A DNA stretch of 64,000 nt from Pontibacillus halophilus JSM 076056 = DSM 19796 (GTDB lineage: Bacteria > Bacillota > Bacilli > Bacillales > BH030062): positions 62,001 to 126,000 of the forward strand of contig NZ_AULI01000007.1 in assembly GCF_000425205.1 (NCBI RefSeq), given 5' to 3'. The notes beneath the pieces were generated by a model, which was not told the DNA's origin, searched no databases, and saw only the letters and a list, made by a program, of their open reading frames with translations. Positions 37,137-44,339 of the stretch are shown in pieces. Numbering within the stretch: position 1 is the first letter of the stretch; each line of letters opens with the position of its first letter. The translations under genes and the position numbers were made by a program.

Positions 37137-37457
37137 TCAGTACCACGGTAAGGCTTCAGAATTCACTAATGCAGATAGCGGGATAATGTACCTCGTAAAT
37201 CGTTTCGGTACTGAAGTCTGCCTGTCTGACTGAAATGAATCTTGCATGTAGGGTTGGAATCCATAACCCTGTAAGGATGCACTGTCTTCTGAAAGAGGTA
37301 CAGCTAAATAGGCATAGTATTGGTCTAACCCCGTTACCACGCCATCAATTCGTTGCCCATCAATTGTTTCAACAAGCACATATTGATTCATATGTTGCTG
37401 CAGCAACGAATACATATGCTGGTAACCTGTATTCTTTTTTTGTTTTCCAAATATCAT
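37137..37457 (-). CDS. Small protein with an Sm-like core, unknown
   Basis: A 106-residue protein. The middle shows a pattern of an Sm/LSM-type beta barrel: LLQQHMNQYVLVETIDGQRIDGVVTGLDQYYAYLAV, a polar insert rich in Gln/Ser, then RYIIPLSALV. I infer this fold only from pattern. ATG 37457 is preferred because GGGAGGG lies 8 nt upstream; the frame is open 19 codons further. Located divergent to uppP. Spore-coat or RNA-associated roles are both conceivable; nothing decides. Confidence 0.55.
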   Translation of the reverse strand: MIFGKQKKNTGYQHMYSLLQQHMNQYVLVETIDGQRIDGVVTGLDQYYAYLAVPLSEDSASLQGYGFQPYMQDSFQSDRQTSVPKRFTRYIIPLSALVNSEALPWY

Positions 37458-37554
37458 GTGATCGACCCTCCCACTACATAGGATACTCGCCCGGACGATT
37501 ACATGTTCATACAATCTGTAGTGGTTAGGACAAGCTTAGAGGAGGAACATGCAC

Positions 37555-38364
37555 GTGGAGAAATTGATTGAAATCGTACAATATTTGTTCTTAGGATTAT
37601 TCCAAGGGTTCACTGAACCCATCCCCATTTCATCAAGTGGGCACTTAGTCATCGTCCAAGAATTATTTGATTTGAATATGACTGGGCTTACGTTTGAGAT
37701 TTTCGTTAATTTCGGATCCCTAATTGCCGTACTCGTCATTTATCGGAAGGACTTACTTCGACTTGTTCAGAATGGATGGAATTATTTATTTAAGAAAGCA
37801 CGCGATGATGAAAGTACAGATGATTTTCGTTTCATTCTATACCTACTCATTGCCACCATTCCAGCCGGTGTCATTGGCGTCCTTTATGGAGATGCTATCG
37901 CAGAAACAGTAGATGGATACGCAAAGTCCGTCGGGATTACGTTGTTTATCACAGGACTTGCACTTTGGATTATACGTAATTTACGTGGGTCTAAGGGAGA
38001 CGGTCAGCTGACGTTTAAAGATGCTGTGATTGTCGGGCTCGCTCAAGCGGTAGCCTTATTCCCTGGAATCAGTCGCTCCGGCGCTACCATTGTAGCAGCG
38101 ATGCTTCTTGGAATGAAGCAGGAAACGGCACTACGCTTTTCTTTCCTTTTATTCATCCCTGTTAGCGTAGGAACGTTGCTGATGGATGCAGACAAGCTTA
38201 TGGAGCACGTAACATCCATTCCGTATCTTGTTGCGTTCCTAGCTTCAATCATCGCTTCTTACTACGCGCTACGTTGGTTCATGAATATTATGGCCCGTGG
38301 AAATTTGAAGTATTTCGCCTTTTACTGCTTTATAGTAGGAGCGCTTGTGTTTATTTTCATATAG
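37555..38364 (+). CDS. uppP: Undecaprenyl-diphosphatase UppP (BacA)
   Basis: Membrane phosphatase that recycles undecaprenyl pyrophosphate for peptidoglycan and teichoic-acid synthesis and confers bacitracin resistance. Eight helices and both signatures are present: [14 protein letters not shown] near the start and [10 protein letters not shown] near residue 165. The TEPIP version marks a Bacillus subgroup distinct from TEFLP types. Start: an ATG at 37549 is only 3 nt from GGAGG (37541-37545), while GTG 37555 has 9-nt spacing, so GTG is preferred (269 residues). Confidence 0.93.
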   Translation: MEKLIEIVQYLFLGLFQGFTEPIPISSSGHLVIVQELFDLNMTGLTFEIFVNFGSLIAVLVIYRKDLLRLVQNGWNYLFKKARDDESTDDFRFILYLLIATIPAGVIGVLYGDAIAETVDGYAKSVGITLFITGLALWIIRNLRGSKGDGQLTFKDAVIVGLAQAVALFPGISRSGATIVAAMLLGMKQETALRFSFLLFIPVSVGTLLMDADKLMEHVTSIPYLVAFLASIIASYYALRWFMNIMARGNLKYFAFYCFIVGALVFIFI

Positions 38365-38375
38365 TATTTTATTCC

Positions 38376-38405
38376 TGCCCCTTTGAATCGAAAGGGGCAT
38401 TTTTT
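38376..38405 (+). terminator. Terminator of uppP
   Basis: TGCCCCTTT / AAAGGGGCA stem, six-base loop, then TTTTTT. Confidence 0.85.
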
Positions 38406-38487
38406 ATTTTAGAGTACGGGAGTTTGTTTCATGAATTGCGGAAACGGGGATATGATAAGCAGACATAGGATAAAGGAGGAAGCGAGT

Positions 38488-38631
38488 ATGTTGTGGACGA
38501 TTATTATTATCCTACTCGTGCTTTGGCTTGTAGGGCTTATCGGCCAAATCGGTGGCGGTCTTATTAATTTGTTACTTATTGTCGTGCTTGTCTTGCTAGT
38601 CATCCGCCTGCTGCCAGGTCGAAAGAAATGA
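38488..38631 (+). CDS. Lmo0937-family (DUF5670) membrane miniprotein
   Basis: A 47-residue protein, MLWTIIIILLVLWLVGLIGQ followed by IGGGLINLLL and a second helix ending LLPGRKK. This two-helix layout with W-L-x-G-x-I...GGG-LI is the Lmo0937/DUF5670 family of stress-related miniproteins of unknown function. ATG 38488 has AAAGGAGG upstream. Confidence 0.82.
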   Translation: MLWTIIIILLVLWLVGLIGQIGGGLINLLLIVVLVLLVIRLLPGRKK

Positions 38632-38640
38632 CCGTTTTAG

Positions 38641-38671
38641 GAGCGTACGTCTATAGGGGCGTACGTTTTTC
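38641..38671 (+). terminator. Terminator of the DUF5670 gene
   Basis: GCGTACGT arms (pairing with two G-T wobbles) around CTATAGGG, followed by TTTTT. Confidence 0.6.
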
Positions 38672-38715
38672 TATGTTTGTAGGTAAGAATGTTTCTGTTT
38701 GCTTTAGCGTTACTT

Positions 38716-38845
38716 AAGGGGGGCTTGGAAACCGCTCCCTTTCCGCGGGCGAGCTGACAAGCCTCCTCGGGCAAAAAATTTAGCCCTGCGGGGTCTCGTC
38801 GACCTCTTTCTCCCGCAGGAGTCTTGCAGTTCCCCAGCCCCCCTT
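38716..38845 (-). repeat. Structured intergenic repeat, inverted diverged copy
   Basis: Bounded by a perfect 10-bp inverted pair AAGGGGGGCT / AGCCCCCCTT. The interior (CTTTCCGCGGGCGAGC, CCTCCTCGGG, CCCTGCGGGGTCTC, CCCGCAGGAGTCTTG) is recognisably the reverse complement of the two copies at 39.1-39.4 kb. Confidence 0.7.
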
Positions 38846-39065
38846 CACCATAATAGAGTGAAACAGAAACATACTTGGAGCTAAAGTATCAACCCACACA
38901 CAACAACCCATTTAAATAGAATATCTCAACTTCCTAAACAGCCCCTAAAGGACAGTATCCGCCCTCCTTCGTCTCATTAGTGATGAGCATTTAACAAAAG
39001 ACTTCTACCGGTATGTGAAAGTGGTTTTTAACTATATTTCAACCTAACTAACAACCATACATGGC

Positions 39066-39190
39066 AAGGAGGCCGGGGAACCAGGAGACTCCCGTGGGAG
39101 GATGAGCCTAGGTGAGATCCCGCAGGGCGCTTTTCCCGAGGAAGCCCACCCGTTCCCCACAGGAAAGCGGATGGTTCCCCGCCCCTCCTT
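39066..39190 (+). repeat. Structured intergenic repeat, direct copy A (125 bp)
   Basis: Outer arms AAGGAGG...GGGGAACCA and TGGTTCCCC...CCTCCTT pair into a long stem; inside are GGAGACTCCCGTGGGAGG, GTGAGATCCCGCAGGG, CTTTTCCCGAGGAAG and CCCCACAGGAAAGCGGA, each able to form small hairpins. About ten differences from copy B over 125 bp. Confidence 0.8.
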
Positions 39191-39283
39191 TATCTCATTA
39201 AGTGAAGAGCGTAAAATAATAAGGCTTCCATATATATGAAGGTAGCGGTTTTTTTCTAACCTAACCAACAATCCTTATATGGC

Positions 39284-39408
39284 AAGGAGGGCCGGAAACA
39301 AGGAGACTCCCGTGGGAGGATGAGCCTAGGTGAGATCCCGCAGGGTGCTTTTCCCGAGGAAGCTCACCCGCTCCCCACAGGAAAGCGGATGGTTCCCTGC
39401 ACCTCCTT
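39284..39408 (+). repeat. Structured intergenic repeat, direct copy B (125 bp)
   Basis: Same unit as copy A, 218 bp further on, with flanking spacer sequences also related, so the two form a tandem duplication of a roughly 218-bp module. Confidence 0.8.
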
Positions 39409-39429
39409 TATCTCACTATCGCCAAACTA

Positions 39430-39468
39430 AAAAAACGCTCAAAAGCTTCTTTGCTTTTGAGCGTTTTA
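39430..39468. terminator. Terminator of the moa/mob genes
   Basis: AAAACGCTCAAAAGC / GCTTTTGAGCGTTTT stem; T-rich outflow on the minus strand after moaD. Confidence 0.85.
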
Positions 39469-39479
39469 TATGAGGTAAA

Positions 39480-39713
39480 TCATCCGCCGCTAACGGGTGG
39501 GATGAAGGCTACCGTGTCACCGTCATTTAAGATAGTATCCATGTCGACGTATTCTTCGTTGATGGACGTCATGGCCTGGTCCAGATCTTGCAAGTTATAG
39601 TTCTCTTTCAATACGGATTTTACGTGGGCTACGGATTGGCCTGCAGCTTCGATTTCAACTGTCTCTCTTCCTGCCGCTTCTTGGAATTGTGCAAATAATA
39701 GTACGTTAACCAT
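39480..39713 (-). CDS. moaD: Molybdopterin synthase small subunit MoaD
   Basis: Ubiquitin-like sulfur carrier, 77 residues, whose C-terminal glycine is thiocarboxylated and donates sulfur to precursor Z. The fold pattern VNVLLFAQFQEAAGRE and the terminal FIPPVSGG with the GG end are intact. Its ATG overlaps the end of moaE by 8 nt, so the two subunits are translationally coupled. Confidence 0.94.
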   Translation of the reverse strand: MVNVLLFAQFQEAAGRETVEIEAAGQSVAHVKSVLKENYNLQDLDQAMTSINEEYVDMDTILNDGDTVAFIPPVSGG

Positions 39714-40173
39714 GAAGATCCTCCTTAGTTTTGGAACCTAGAGCGTAGGCTTTGGTTCCTTGTTGATTTCCTATCCACTCTTCTCCAGTATCCCAGTGTT
39801 CTTTCTTCCAAATAGGAACCATCTGTTTAATCCGCTCAATCGCATAGCGACTCGCTTCATAAGCGTCGGCACGGTGCGGGGTAGAAACGGCAAGTACAAC
39901 TGCAACATCTGAAATTTCAAGACGGCCCACTCGATGGGTGATGGCCACTTTCGCATCTGGCCATTTCTCTTCGATTTCAGTTCCGATACGAGCCATCATT
40001 TTCTCAGCCATAGAAGCGTAAGCCTCATAAGTTAAGTACAGCGTTCGCTTGCCATCTGTTAGTTCCCTCACTGTGCCAATGAACGTATTAATGGCTCCAG
40101 CTTCTGGTCTTATGACTTTATGTACCACGTCTTCAATAGAAATAAACTTCTCTGTGATTTGAAAGTTGCTCAC
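39706..40173 (-). CDS. moaE: Molybdopterin synthase large subunit MoaE
   Basis: Catalytic subunit that pairs with MoaD to make the dithiolene of molybdopterin. 155 residues with GAINTFIGTVRELT, THRVGRLEISDVAVV and the active-site lysine region PIWKKEHWDTGEEWIG. Start is taken as GTG 40173, which overlaps the mobB stop by four bases (GTGA) and has AGAGGGG about 9 nt upstream; a longer frame to 40197 begins with TTG inside mobB. Confidence 0.94.
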   Translation of the reverse strand: MSNFQITEKFISIEDVVHKVIRPEAGAINTFIGTVRELTDGKRTLYLTYEAYASMAEKMMARIGTEIEEKWPDAKVAITHRVGRLEISDVAVVLAVSTPHRADAYEASRYAIERIKQMVPIWKKEHWDTGEEWIGNQQGTKAYALGSKTKEDLHG

Positions 40174-40661
40174 TCCACCCATTCCCCTCTCACCCAATCT
40201 GTTATGTATCCTATGTATTCCTGTTCTTCCGCGAATGTAAACGACGGGATGCCTTTTGTTCTGAATGGCTCATCCGAGATGACAAGCTGAACATTGTTCG
40301 TTTCTGTTAGTAGAACTTCTATGTCATTGCCAATTGCAATCTTCTTATAAGGAGCCTGTTTATACCCTTCCATGAAGAGAAGTTGGATTCCATTTACTCG
40401 ATAGAAATCAAATACAGTCTCGGGGCTTACATCACCATGCAAGTTAAACACCCCTTCCCCTTCGACACCACTCAATATGGAACCAGATTCTCTATGCCGA
40501 GCACTATCTGTTCCTTCAGTGGATAGATCAGGTGCACCGCCATGACCATGGTGCTTAAGGGAACCAACTGCATAACCCATCCCACTAAAATGTGAAATTA
40601 ACCGGTTCATTAACGTCGTTTTTCCACTGTTCTTATAGCCAACAATCTGAATGACCTTCAC
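40170..40661 (-). CDS. mobB: Molybdopterin-guanine dinucleotide biosynthesis protein MobB
   Basis: GTP-binding protein helping form the guanine dinucleotide cofactor. 163 residues with P-loop GYKNSGKTTL at residues 7-16 and KHHGHGGAPDLSTEGTDSARH. GTG 40661 is chosen since AGGGGG lies 9 nt upstream; the frame reaches ATG 40721, but that extension overlaps a transcription terminator. The other Moco genes (moaA, moaB/C, moeA, mobA, moeB) are not in the window. Confidence 0.9.
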   Translation of the reverse strand: MKVIQIVGYKNSGKTTLMNRLISHFSGMGYAVGSLKHHGHGGAPDLSTEGTDSARHRESGSILSGVEGEGVFNLHGDVSPETVFDFYRVNGIQLLFMEGYKQAPYKKIAIGNDIEVLLTETNNVQLVISDEPFRTKGIPSFTFAEEQEYIGYITDWVRGEWVE

Positions 40662-40685
40662 CCAAACACACCCCCTATTTATTAA

Positions 40686-40718
40686 AAAAAATCCCCTTGT
40701 TATAAAACAAGGGGATTT
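40686..40718 (-). terminator. Terminator of yitW-like gene
   Basis: Minus-strand AAATCCCCTTGTT / AACAAGGGGATTT stem followed by a T run, between yitW and mobB. Confidence 0.85.
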
Positions 40719-40730
40719 CAAGTATCCGAA

Positions 40731-41042
40731 TTAATCCGGAATGCCTAGTGCAATTTTCGCGTAGCGAGACATGCGCTGTTTGGACCAAGGTGGATTCCAT
40801 ACGATGTTCACATCTACGTCGTTAACTTCAGGCAAGTCTTGTAGAGCACGCTTTACATCTTGCTCGATTGTAGCAGCAAGTGGGCAGCCCATTGCTGTTA
40901 GCGTCATTGTAACCGTCGCAATACCTTCATCATCTAAGTCAACACCATATACTAAACCGAGGTTGACGATATCAATACCAAGCTCGGGGTCAATTACGTT
41001 CTCAAGTGCGCCCATTAGGTTTTCTTGTAACGCTTCTTCCAT
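40731..41042 (-). CDS. yitW: MIP18/DUF59 (SufT/PaaD-like) iron-sulfur assembly protein YitW
   Basis: A 103-residue DUF59 protein. Signature stretches are NVIDPELGIDIVNLGLVYGV, a conserved Cys in TAMGCPLAATIEQDV, and VNIVWNPPWSKQRMS. Such proteins act in Fe-S cluster assembly or maturation. Length and neighbour (yitV) match B. subtilis YitW. ATG follows AAGGGGGG. Confidence 0.9.
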   Translation of the reverse strand: MEEALQENLMGALENVIDPELGIDIVNLGLVYGVDLDDEGIATVTMTLTAMGCPLAATIEQDVKRALQDLPEVNDVDVNIVWNPPWSKQRMSRYAKIALGIPD

Positions 41043-41113
41043 GGTTGTTTCCCCCTTCCAAATCGTTATAGTCTATTATAACAAATTTCATCCACTTTTA
41101 AATAGGGATGGGC

Positions 41114-41878
41114 TTACAAGTGCATTTCAAGCCATTTCGCTGTTTCTGTTATGGCAAATGTACTTACTTTATGATCACGCCCCACCTCGGTTAGGAAGCG
41201 AATGCTTTCTGGGTTCCGATAGGAAGGAATGGCGTCGTTGTAGAATTGATACGAGTGGTCATACGGAACAACAGGGTCTTTATCTCCATGCCAGAAGAAG
41301 ATTGGGCGTTCCTGTAGACGATCCATATTCAAGGATAGGTCGTACGGGCGAAGGGAATCCACTTCCTTCTGAAGTTGCTCATCGGTTAAGGGGATTTCAA
41401 TACCCTGCGTCCGAATGCCTTCTACCATTTCTTCAGCTAGTCGAACAAGTTTCGGGGATCCCATTAGGATTGTGGATGCTTTAATCCAATCGTATTGAGT
41501 TAATGCAGCTGCGGTCGTAATCCCGCCCATGCTCGTACCACCTACACCAATTCTTCCATCAAGAAGCAAGTCTCTTCGTTCAAGTTCTTCTTTAATAATG
41601 GCCAGGTCACTTACGTTTTCTTTGACGATTTGCCAGAAGCGAACCTGTACTTCCTGTTGACTCAAATTCTCTGTTCGGTCTCCGTGGTATCGACTGTCTG
41701 GAAGGACAACGCGGTACCCTTTCTCAGCCAGACGATAGGCGAGATGCAATTGGTTTTCTTTACAGCTCGTGTAACCGTGAAAATACGTATGTACTGGCAA
41801 TGCTTCGTTGTATTTTTCAGCGTCTACGACGATTAATGCGGGGATGTGTTGTAATGTTTCTTTATAAATTCCAATCAT
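41114..41878 (-). CDS. yitV: Alpha/beta-fold hydrolase (YitV)
   Basis: A 254-residue esterase-like hydrolase (YitV has 255). The nucleophile elbow is GVGGTSMGGITTAAAL (G-T-S-M-G), with an aspartate in FFWHGDKDPVVPYDH and a histidine in VGRDHKVS completing the triad; HGYTSCKENQ forms the oxyanion region. Located between yitW and the divergent yitU, as in B. subtilis. ATG 41878 is 12 nt after AAGGAAGGG; a longer frame to 41923 has no ribosome site. Substrate unknown. Confidence 0.88.
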   Translation of the reverse strand: MIGIYKETLQHIPALIVVDAEKYNEALPVHTYFHGYTSCKENQLHLAYRLAEKGYRVVLPDSRYHGDRTENLSQQEVQVRFWQIVKENVSDLAIIKEELERRDLLLDGRIGVGGTSMGGITTAAALTQYDWIKASTILMGSPKLVRLAEEMVEGIRTQGIEIPLTDEQLQKEVDSLRPYDLSLNMDRLQERPIFFWHGDKDPVVPYDHSYQFYNDAIPSYRNPESIRFLTEVGRDHKVSTFAITETAKWLEMHL

Positions 41879-42083
41879 AATCGCGTGTTTCCCTTCCTTT
41901 ACGTATGACTGTTGACTTAGCAAAGAGCGGTCAAGTCAAATTTTAAACATTCTATATATTTTCCTGCTATATCCTTATGCTATCATTAGTTCATGAAAGA
42001 AGGAAAGAAATATGGATGGTGTACATAAACTTTACTTATCCATTCCTTTCCATATAAACTATAGGCAAATGAGGTGATGTTGA

Positions 42084-42908
42084 ATGGAAAGACATTTGAT
42101 TGCATTAGATTTAGACGGAACATTGTTAACCGACGACAAGCGAATTAGCGAGCGAAATAAAGCCGCGATTCTAAAGGCGAAGGAACAGGGTCACATCGTA
42201 TCCATTGCGACTGGACGTCCTCACCGCGCGAGCATTAATTTCTATGACGAGCTTGGCTTAGACACTCCAATGGTCAACTTCAATGGGGCGTTAATTCACC
42301 ATCCGAAGAACCATTATTGGGATGCCATTCACTCTCCAATGGATATCCGTACAGCACGAAAAATCATACATACGTGTTATGAACTCGGTGTAAAGAATAT
42401 TCTTGCGGAGGTACGTGACGACGTATACTTAGACCGCTATGATGAAGAGCTCATGGAGATCTTCCACTCTTCGAAGACGCCATTTAATATTGGCCCATTA
42501 ACGAACCATCTTGAAGACGACCCAACGTCCATTCTGATTCACCCTGAAGTGGACAAAATTCATGAACTTCGTCAAAGTCTTGACGATGAACATGCGAGCA
42601 TGATTGAGCACCGCAAGTGGGGCGCGCCTTGGCACGTTATTGAAATTGTGCGTAAAGGATTAAATAAAGCAGTCGGCTTGCAGAAGATCATGCACTACTA
42701 TCACATTGAACCAGAACACGTCATCGCGTTCGGGGATGAAGACAATGACCTTGAGATGATTGAATTCGCAGGTGTTGGGGTGGCGATGGATAATGCCATC
42801 ACGGAGTTAAAGGATGTAGCGAAGCATGTGACAGAATCCAATGAAAACGACGGGATTGCCCGTTTCCTTGAGGATTATTTGCAGTTGTCATCTAGTAAAG
42901 TCATCTAA
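42084..42908 (+). CDS. yitU: Cof-type HAD-family phosphatase (YitU)
   Basis: A 274-residue haloacid dehalogenase-superfamily phosphatase, subclass IIB. Motif I DLDGTL (Asp 9 nucleophile, Asp 11 acid/base), motif II SIATGRP, motif III lysine before KAVGLQK, motif IV GDEDNDLEMI are all intact; the C2 cap is in between. YitU relatives include 5-amino-6-ribitylamino-uracil-phosphate phosphatases of riboflavin synthesis. ATG 42084 follows GAGGTGAT. Confidence 0.9.
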   Translation: MERHLIALDLDGTLLTDDKRISERNKAAILKAKEQGHIVSIATGRPHRASINFYDELGLDTPMVNFNGALIHHPKNHYWDAIHSPMDIRTARKIIHTCYELGVKNILAEVRDDVYLDRYDEELMEIFHSSKTPFNIGPLTNHLEDDPTSILIHPEVDKIHELRQSLDDEHASMIEHRKWGAPWHVIEIVRKGLNKAVGLQKIMHYYHIEPEHVIAFGDEDNDLEMIEFAGVGVAMDNAITELKDVAKHVTESNENDGIARFLEDYLQLSSSKVI

Positions 42909-42955
42909 TCCATCCAATTATTATCTCCAATAATTCGGTCTATAACGACCATACT

Positions 42956-42992
42956 AAGCTTGAACGCAAAAGCCGCGTTCAAGCTTTTTCTA
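42956..42992 (+). terminator. Terminator of yitU
   Basis: AAGCTTGAACGC / GCGTTCAAGCTT stem followed by TTTTC. Confidence 0.85.
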
Positions 42993-43012
42993 ACTGACTG
43001 GGGGGAACCAAG

Positions 43013-43162
43013 TTGAGCAAGAAAAGTAAATCAAAGCGATTTGTTCAGCAAGGCAAAGATTCAGTTAAAAAGCACGACGAACGATTTCCTTACCGCAATA
43101 CCTTCTCAAATGTAGAGAAGGATGAACAGCAAAATGACGATTTTTCTGTGGGAGGTTATTAG
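43013..43162 (+). CDS. Small basic protein, unknown
   Basis: A 49-residue frame: start TTG 43013 with GGGGGG 7 nt upstream, MSKKSKSKRFVQQGKDSVKK at the N-terminus, then DERFPYRNTFSNVEKDE and an acidic tail. The basic head and acidic tail recall small spore-associated or miniprotein families, but I do not recognise it. It is 2 nt upstream of the next ATG (43165), whose ribosome site lies within this gene, so the two are likely one transcript. Confidence 0.55.
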   Translation: MSKKSKSKRFVQQGKDSVKKHDERFPYRNTFSNVEKDEQQNDDFSVGGY

Positions 43163-43164
43163 TC

Positions 43165-43368
43165 ATGGAGAACAACTTCTTAAAAGGGGCTAAAAACGCT
43201 ATGGGTAAACTTACAGGACGTAACGAACAAGGGCAAGCTTGTAACGAAAACGATATGAGCATTGCCAACCATGCTGTTGAAGCAGCCAAAGCGAATGCTT
43301 CTAACGAAGAACAAGCTCAGTTAAATGAGTTTCAACAACAAATGGATCGTAACCATACGAAGGGTTAA
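43165..43368 (+). CDS. DUF3813-like small protein
   Basis: A 67-residue hydrophilic helical protein (FLKGAKNAMGKLTG, SIANHAVEAAKANASNEEQAQLNEFQQQMD). The pattern resembles DUF3813, a small Bacillaceae family of unknown function. One cysteine in GQACNENDM. ATG 43165 has GGGAGGT 9 nt upstream, within the preceding small gene. A terminator follows. Confidence 0.7.
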   Translation: MENNFLKGAKNAMGKLTGRNEQGQACNENDMSIANHAVEAAKANASNEEQAQLNEFQQQMDRNHTKG

Positions 43369-43382
43369 CCATCTCTTTCACG

Positions 43383-43412
43383 GAAGGCAGCAGGATTTCC
43401 TGCTGTCTTTTA
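43383..43412 (+). terminator. Terminator of the DUF3813-like gene
   Basis: AAGGCAGCAGGA / TCCTGCTGTCTT stem with TTTT outflow. Confidence 0.75.
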
Positions 43413-43439
43413 ATGTGCTTATCGTTACCCGTGTAACGA

Positions 43440-43874
43440 CTAGCTGTTACGAGGTGGCTCTTTGTCAAATACTACAAGGACTATAAGAAACGCTGCATGC
43501 CCAATTAACCAATACACGATTGCCTCTAGATCTGTTACAGATGGTGTTGGCTTAATCGCCAAAGTCGTTAGTGGGAAATACGTAAATGCTGCTCCCAATG
43601 TAAGCATACCACCTACAAGCCAGGCAGCTTTCCTAGAACCATTCCACCACTTGTACACTACATATACGTAGAGAATTGCGATGATCCAGGCAATGATTAA
43701 ATGAAACAACCACTCCATCCAAATTGGCCACTGGATGTCTCCAATGACTGGGATGAAGTCAACATTCAACAATAACGTATATACTCGTTTACCAGTCATC
43801 AGCTCAATCATCCACAAGAGGACGACGAGAACGATGCCGGACCATGTACCAAGCCAGAACCCTTTTCTAATCAT
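43440..43874 (-). CDS. Four-helix membrane protein, YagU-like
   Basis: A 144-residue protein with four membrane helices (about 7-24, 50-73, 82-103, 116-137). The pattern of WLFHLIIAWIIAILYVY, GGMLTLGAAFTYFPLTTLA and WLIGHAAFLIVLVVF resembles the YagU/DUF1440 group, which in E. coli is linked to acid tolerance; similarity is judged by eye and uncertain. It is monocistronic, convergent with the DUF3813 gene. Confidence 0.6.
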   Translation of the reverse strand: MIRKGFWLGTWSGIVLVVLLWMIELMTGKRVYTLLLNVDFIPVIGDIQWPIWMEWLFHLIIAWIIAILYVYVVYKWWNGSRKAAWLVGGMLTLGAAFTYFPLTTLAIKPTPSVTDLEAIVYWLIGHAAFLIVLVVFDKEPPRNS

Positions 43875-44037
43875 GGAATCCCTACTTTCTTACCTGTTAC
43901 TCTCAGTATATCGGAATGCGTCACAAATGCCTTCTCACAATCGGTCATGATGTTCTCTCGAATCTATAACGTCTTTCTTTTGTTTCAGGGTACTTTCGTG
44001 CTACTATTAAGGCGAATGTATGAGGAGGGATTTAGTT

Positions 44038-44304
44038 ATGGCAGTACAAGCTCAAGAAACACCAAATCCAAACGCCATGAAATTCACCACGGACCAAGGT
44101 GCCATCTTCACTGGTGACGGAAGTGTGTCCGTCATGCCAGGACAGACGAGTGAATATGAGATTATGAATGAATTGATGGCCGTTGACGGCGTTGATAACG
44201 TCTTTGGCTTCGGCAACTTCATTACGGTCAATAAGAAAATGGATGCAACCTGGGAAACGCTTGTCCCGAAAGTGAAAGGCATCTTTGAACAGTATAGTTA
44301 TTAA
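44038..44304 (+). CDS. NifU N-terminal (scaffold Nfu_N) domain protein
   Basis: An 88-residue protein consisting of the Nfu/NifU N-terminal domain only; the QETPNPNAMKF opening and the VDGVDNVFGFGNFITVNKK stretch are diagnostic. The C-terminal CxxC cluster-binding domain of Nfu is absent, so it cannot hold an Fe-S cluster by the usual means. ATG 44038 has GAGGAGGG upstream; the frame extends 6 codons through that site. Possibly an accessory to Fe-S assembly (inference). Confidence 0.82.
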   Translation: MAVQAQETPNPNAMKFTTDQGAIFTGDGSVSVMPGQTSEYEIMNELMAVDGVDNVFGFGNFITVNKKMDATWETLVPKVKGIFEQYSY

Positions 44305-44306
44305 AA

Positions 44307-44338
44307 GAACCGCAGCTTATGAAAGCTGCGGTTTCTTC
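44307..44338. terminator. Bidirectional terminator between Nfu_N gene and yitT
   Basis: GAACCGCAGCTT / AAGCTGCGGTTTC stem, short loop, T-rich outflow on the plus strand; genes converge here. Confidence 0.8.
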
Positions 44339-44339
44339 T

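Larger units (their letters stand above)
38672..39429. other. Non-coding region carrying three structured repeats
   Basis: About 760 bp without a credible gene. It is more GC-rich than its surroundings in three blocks, annotated separately as one inverted and two direct copies of one repeat family. Between them lie AT-rich spacers that are themselves repeated (CAACCTAAC/CTAACCTAACCAACAA before copies A and B). Confidence 0.7.

Noticed and set aside
38716-39408. The repeats as a CRISPR array
   Set aside because: Units are 125 bp, internally structured and only two to three in number, with related rather than unique spacers, and no cas genes lie nearby.
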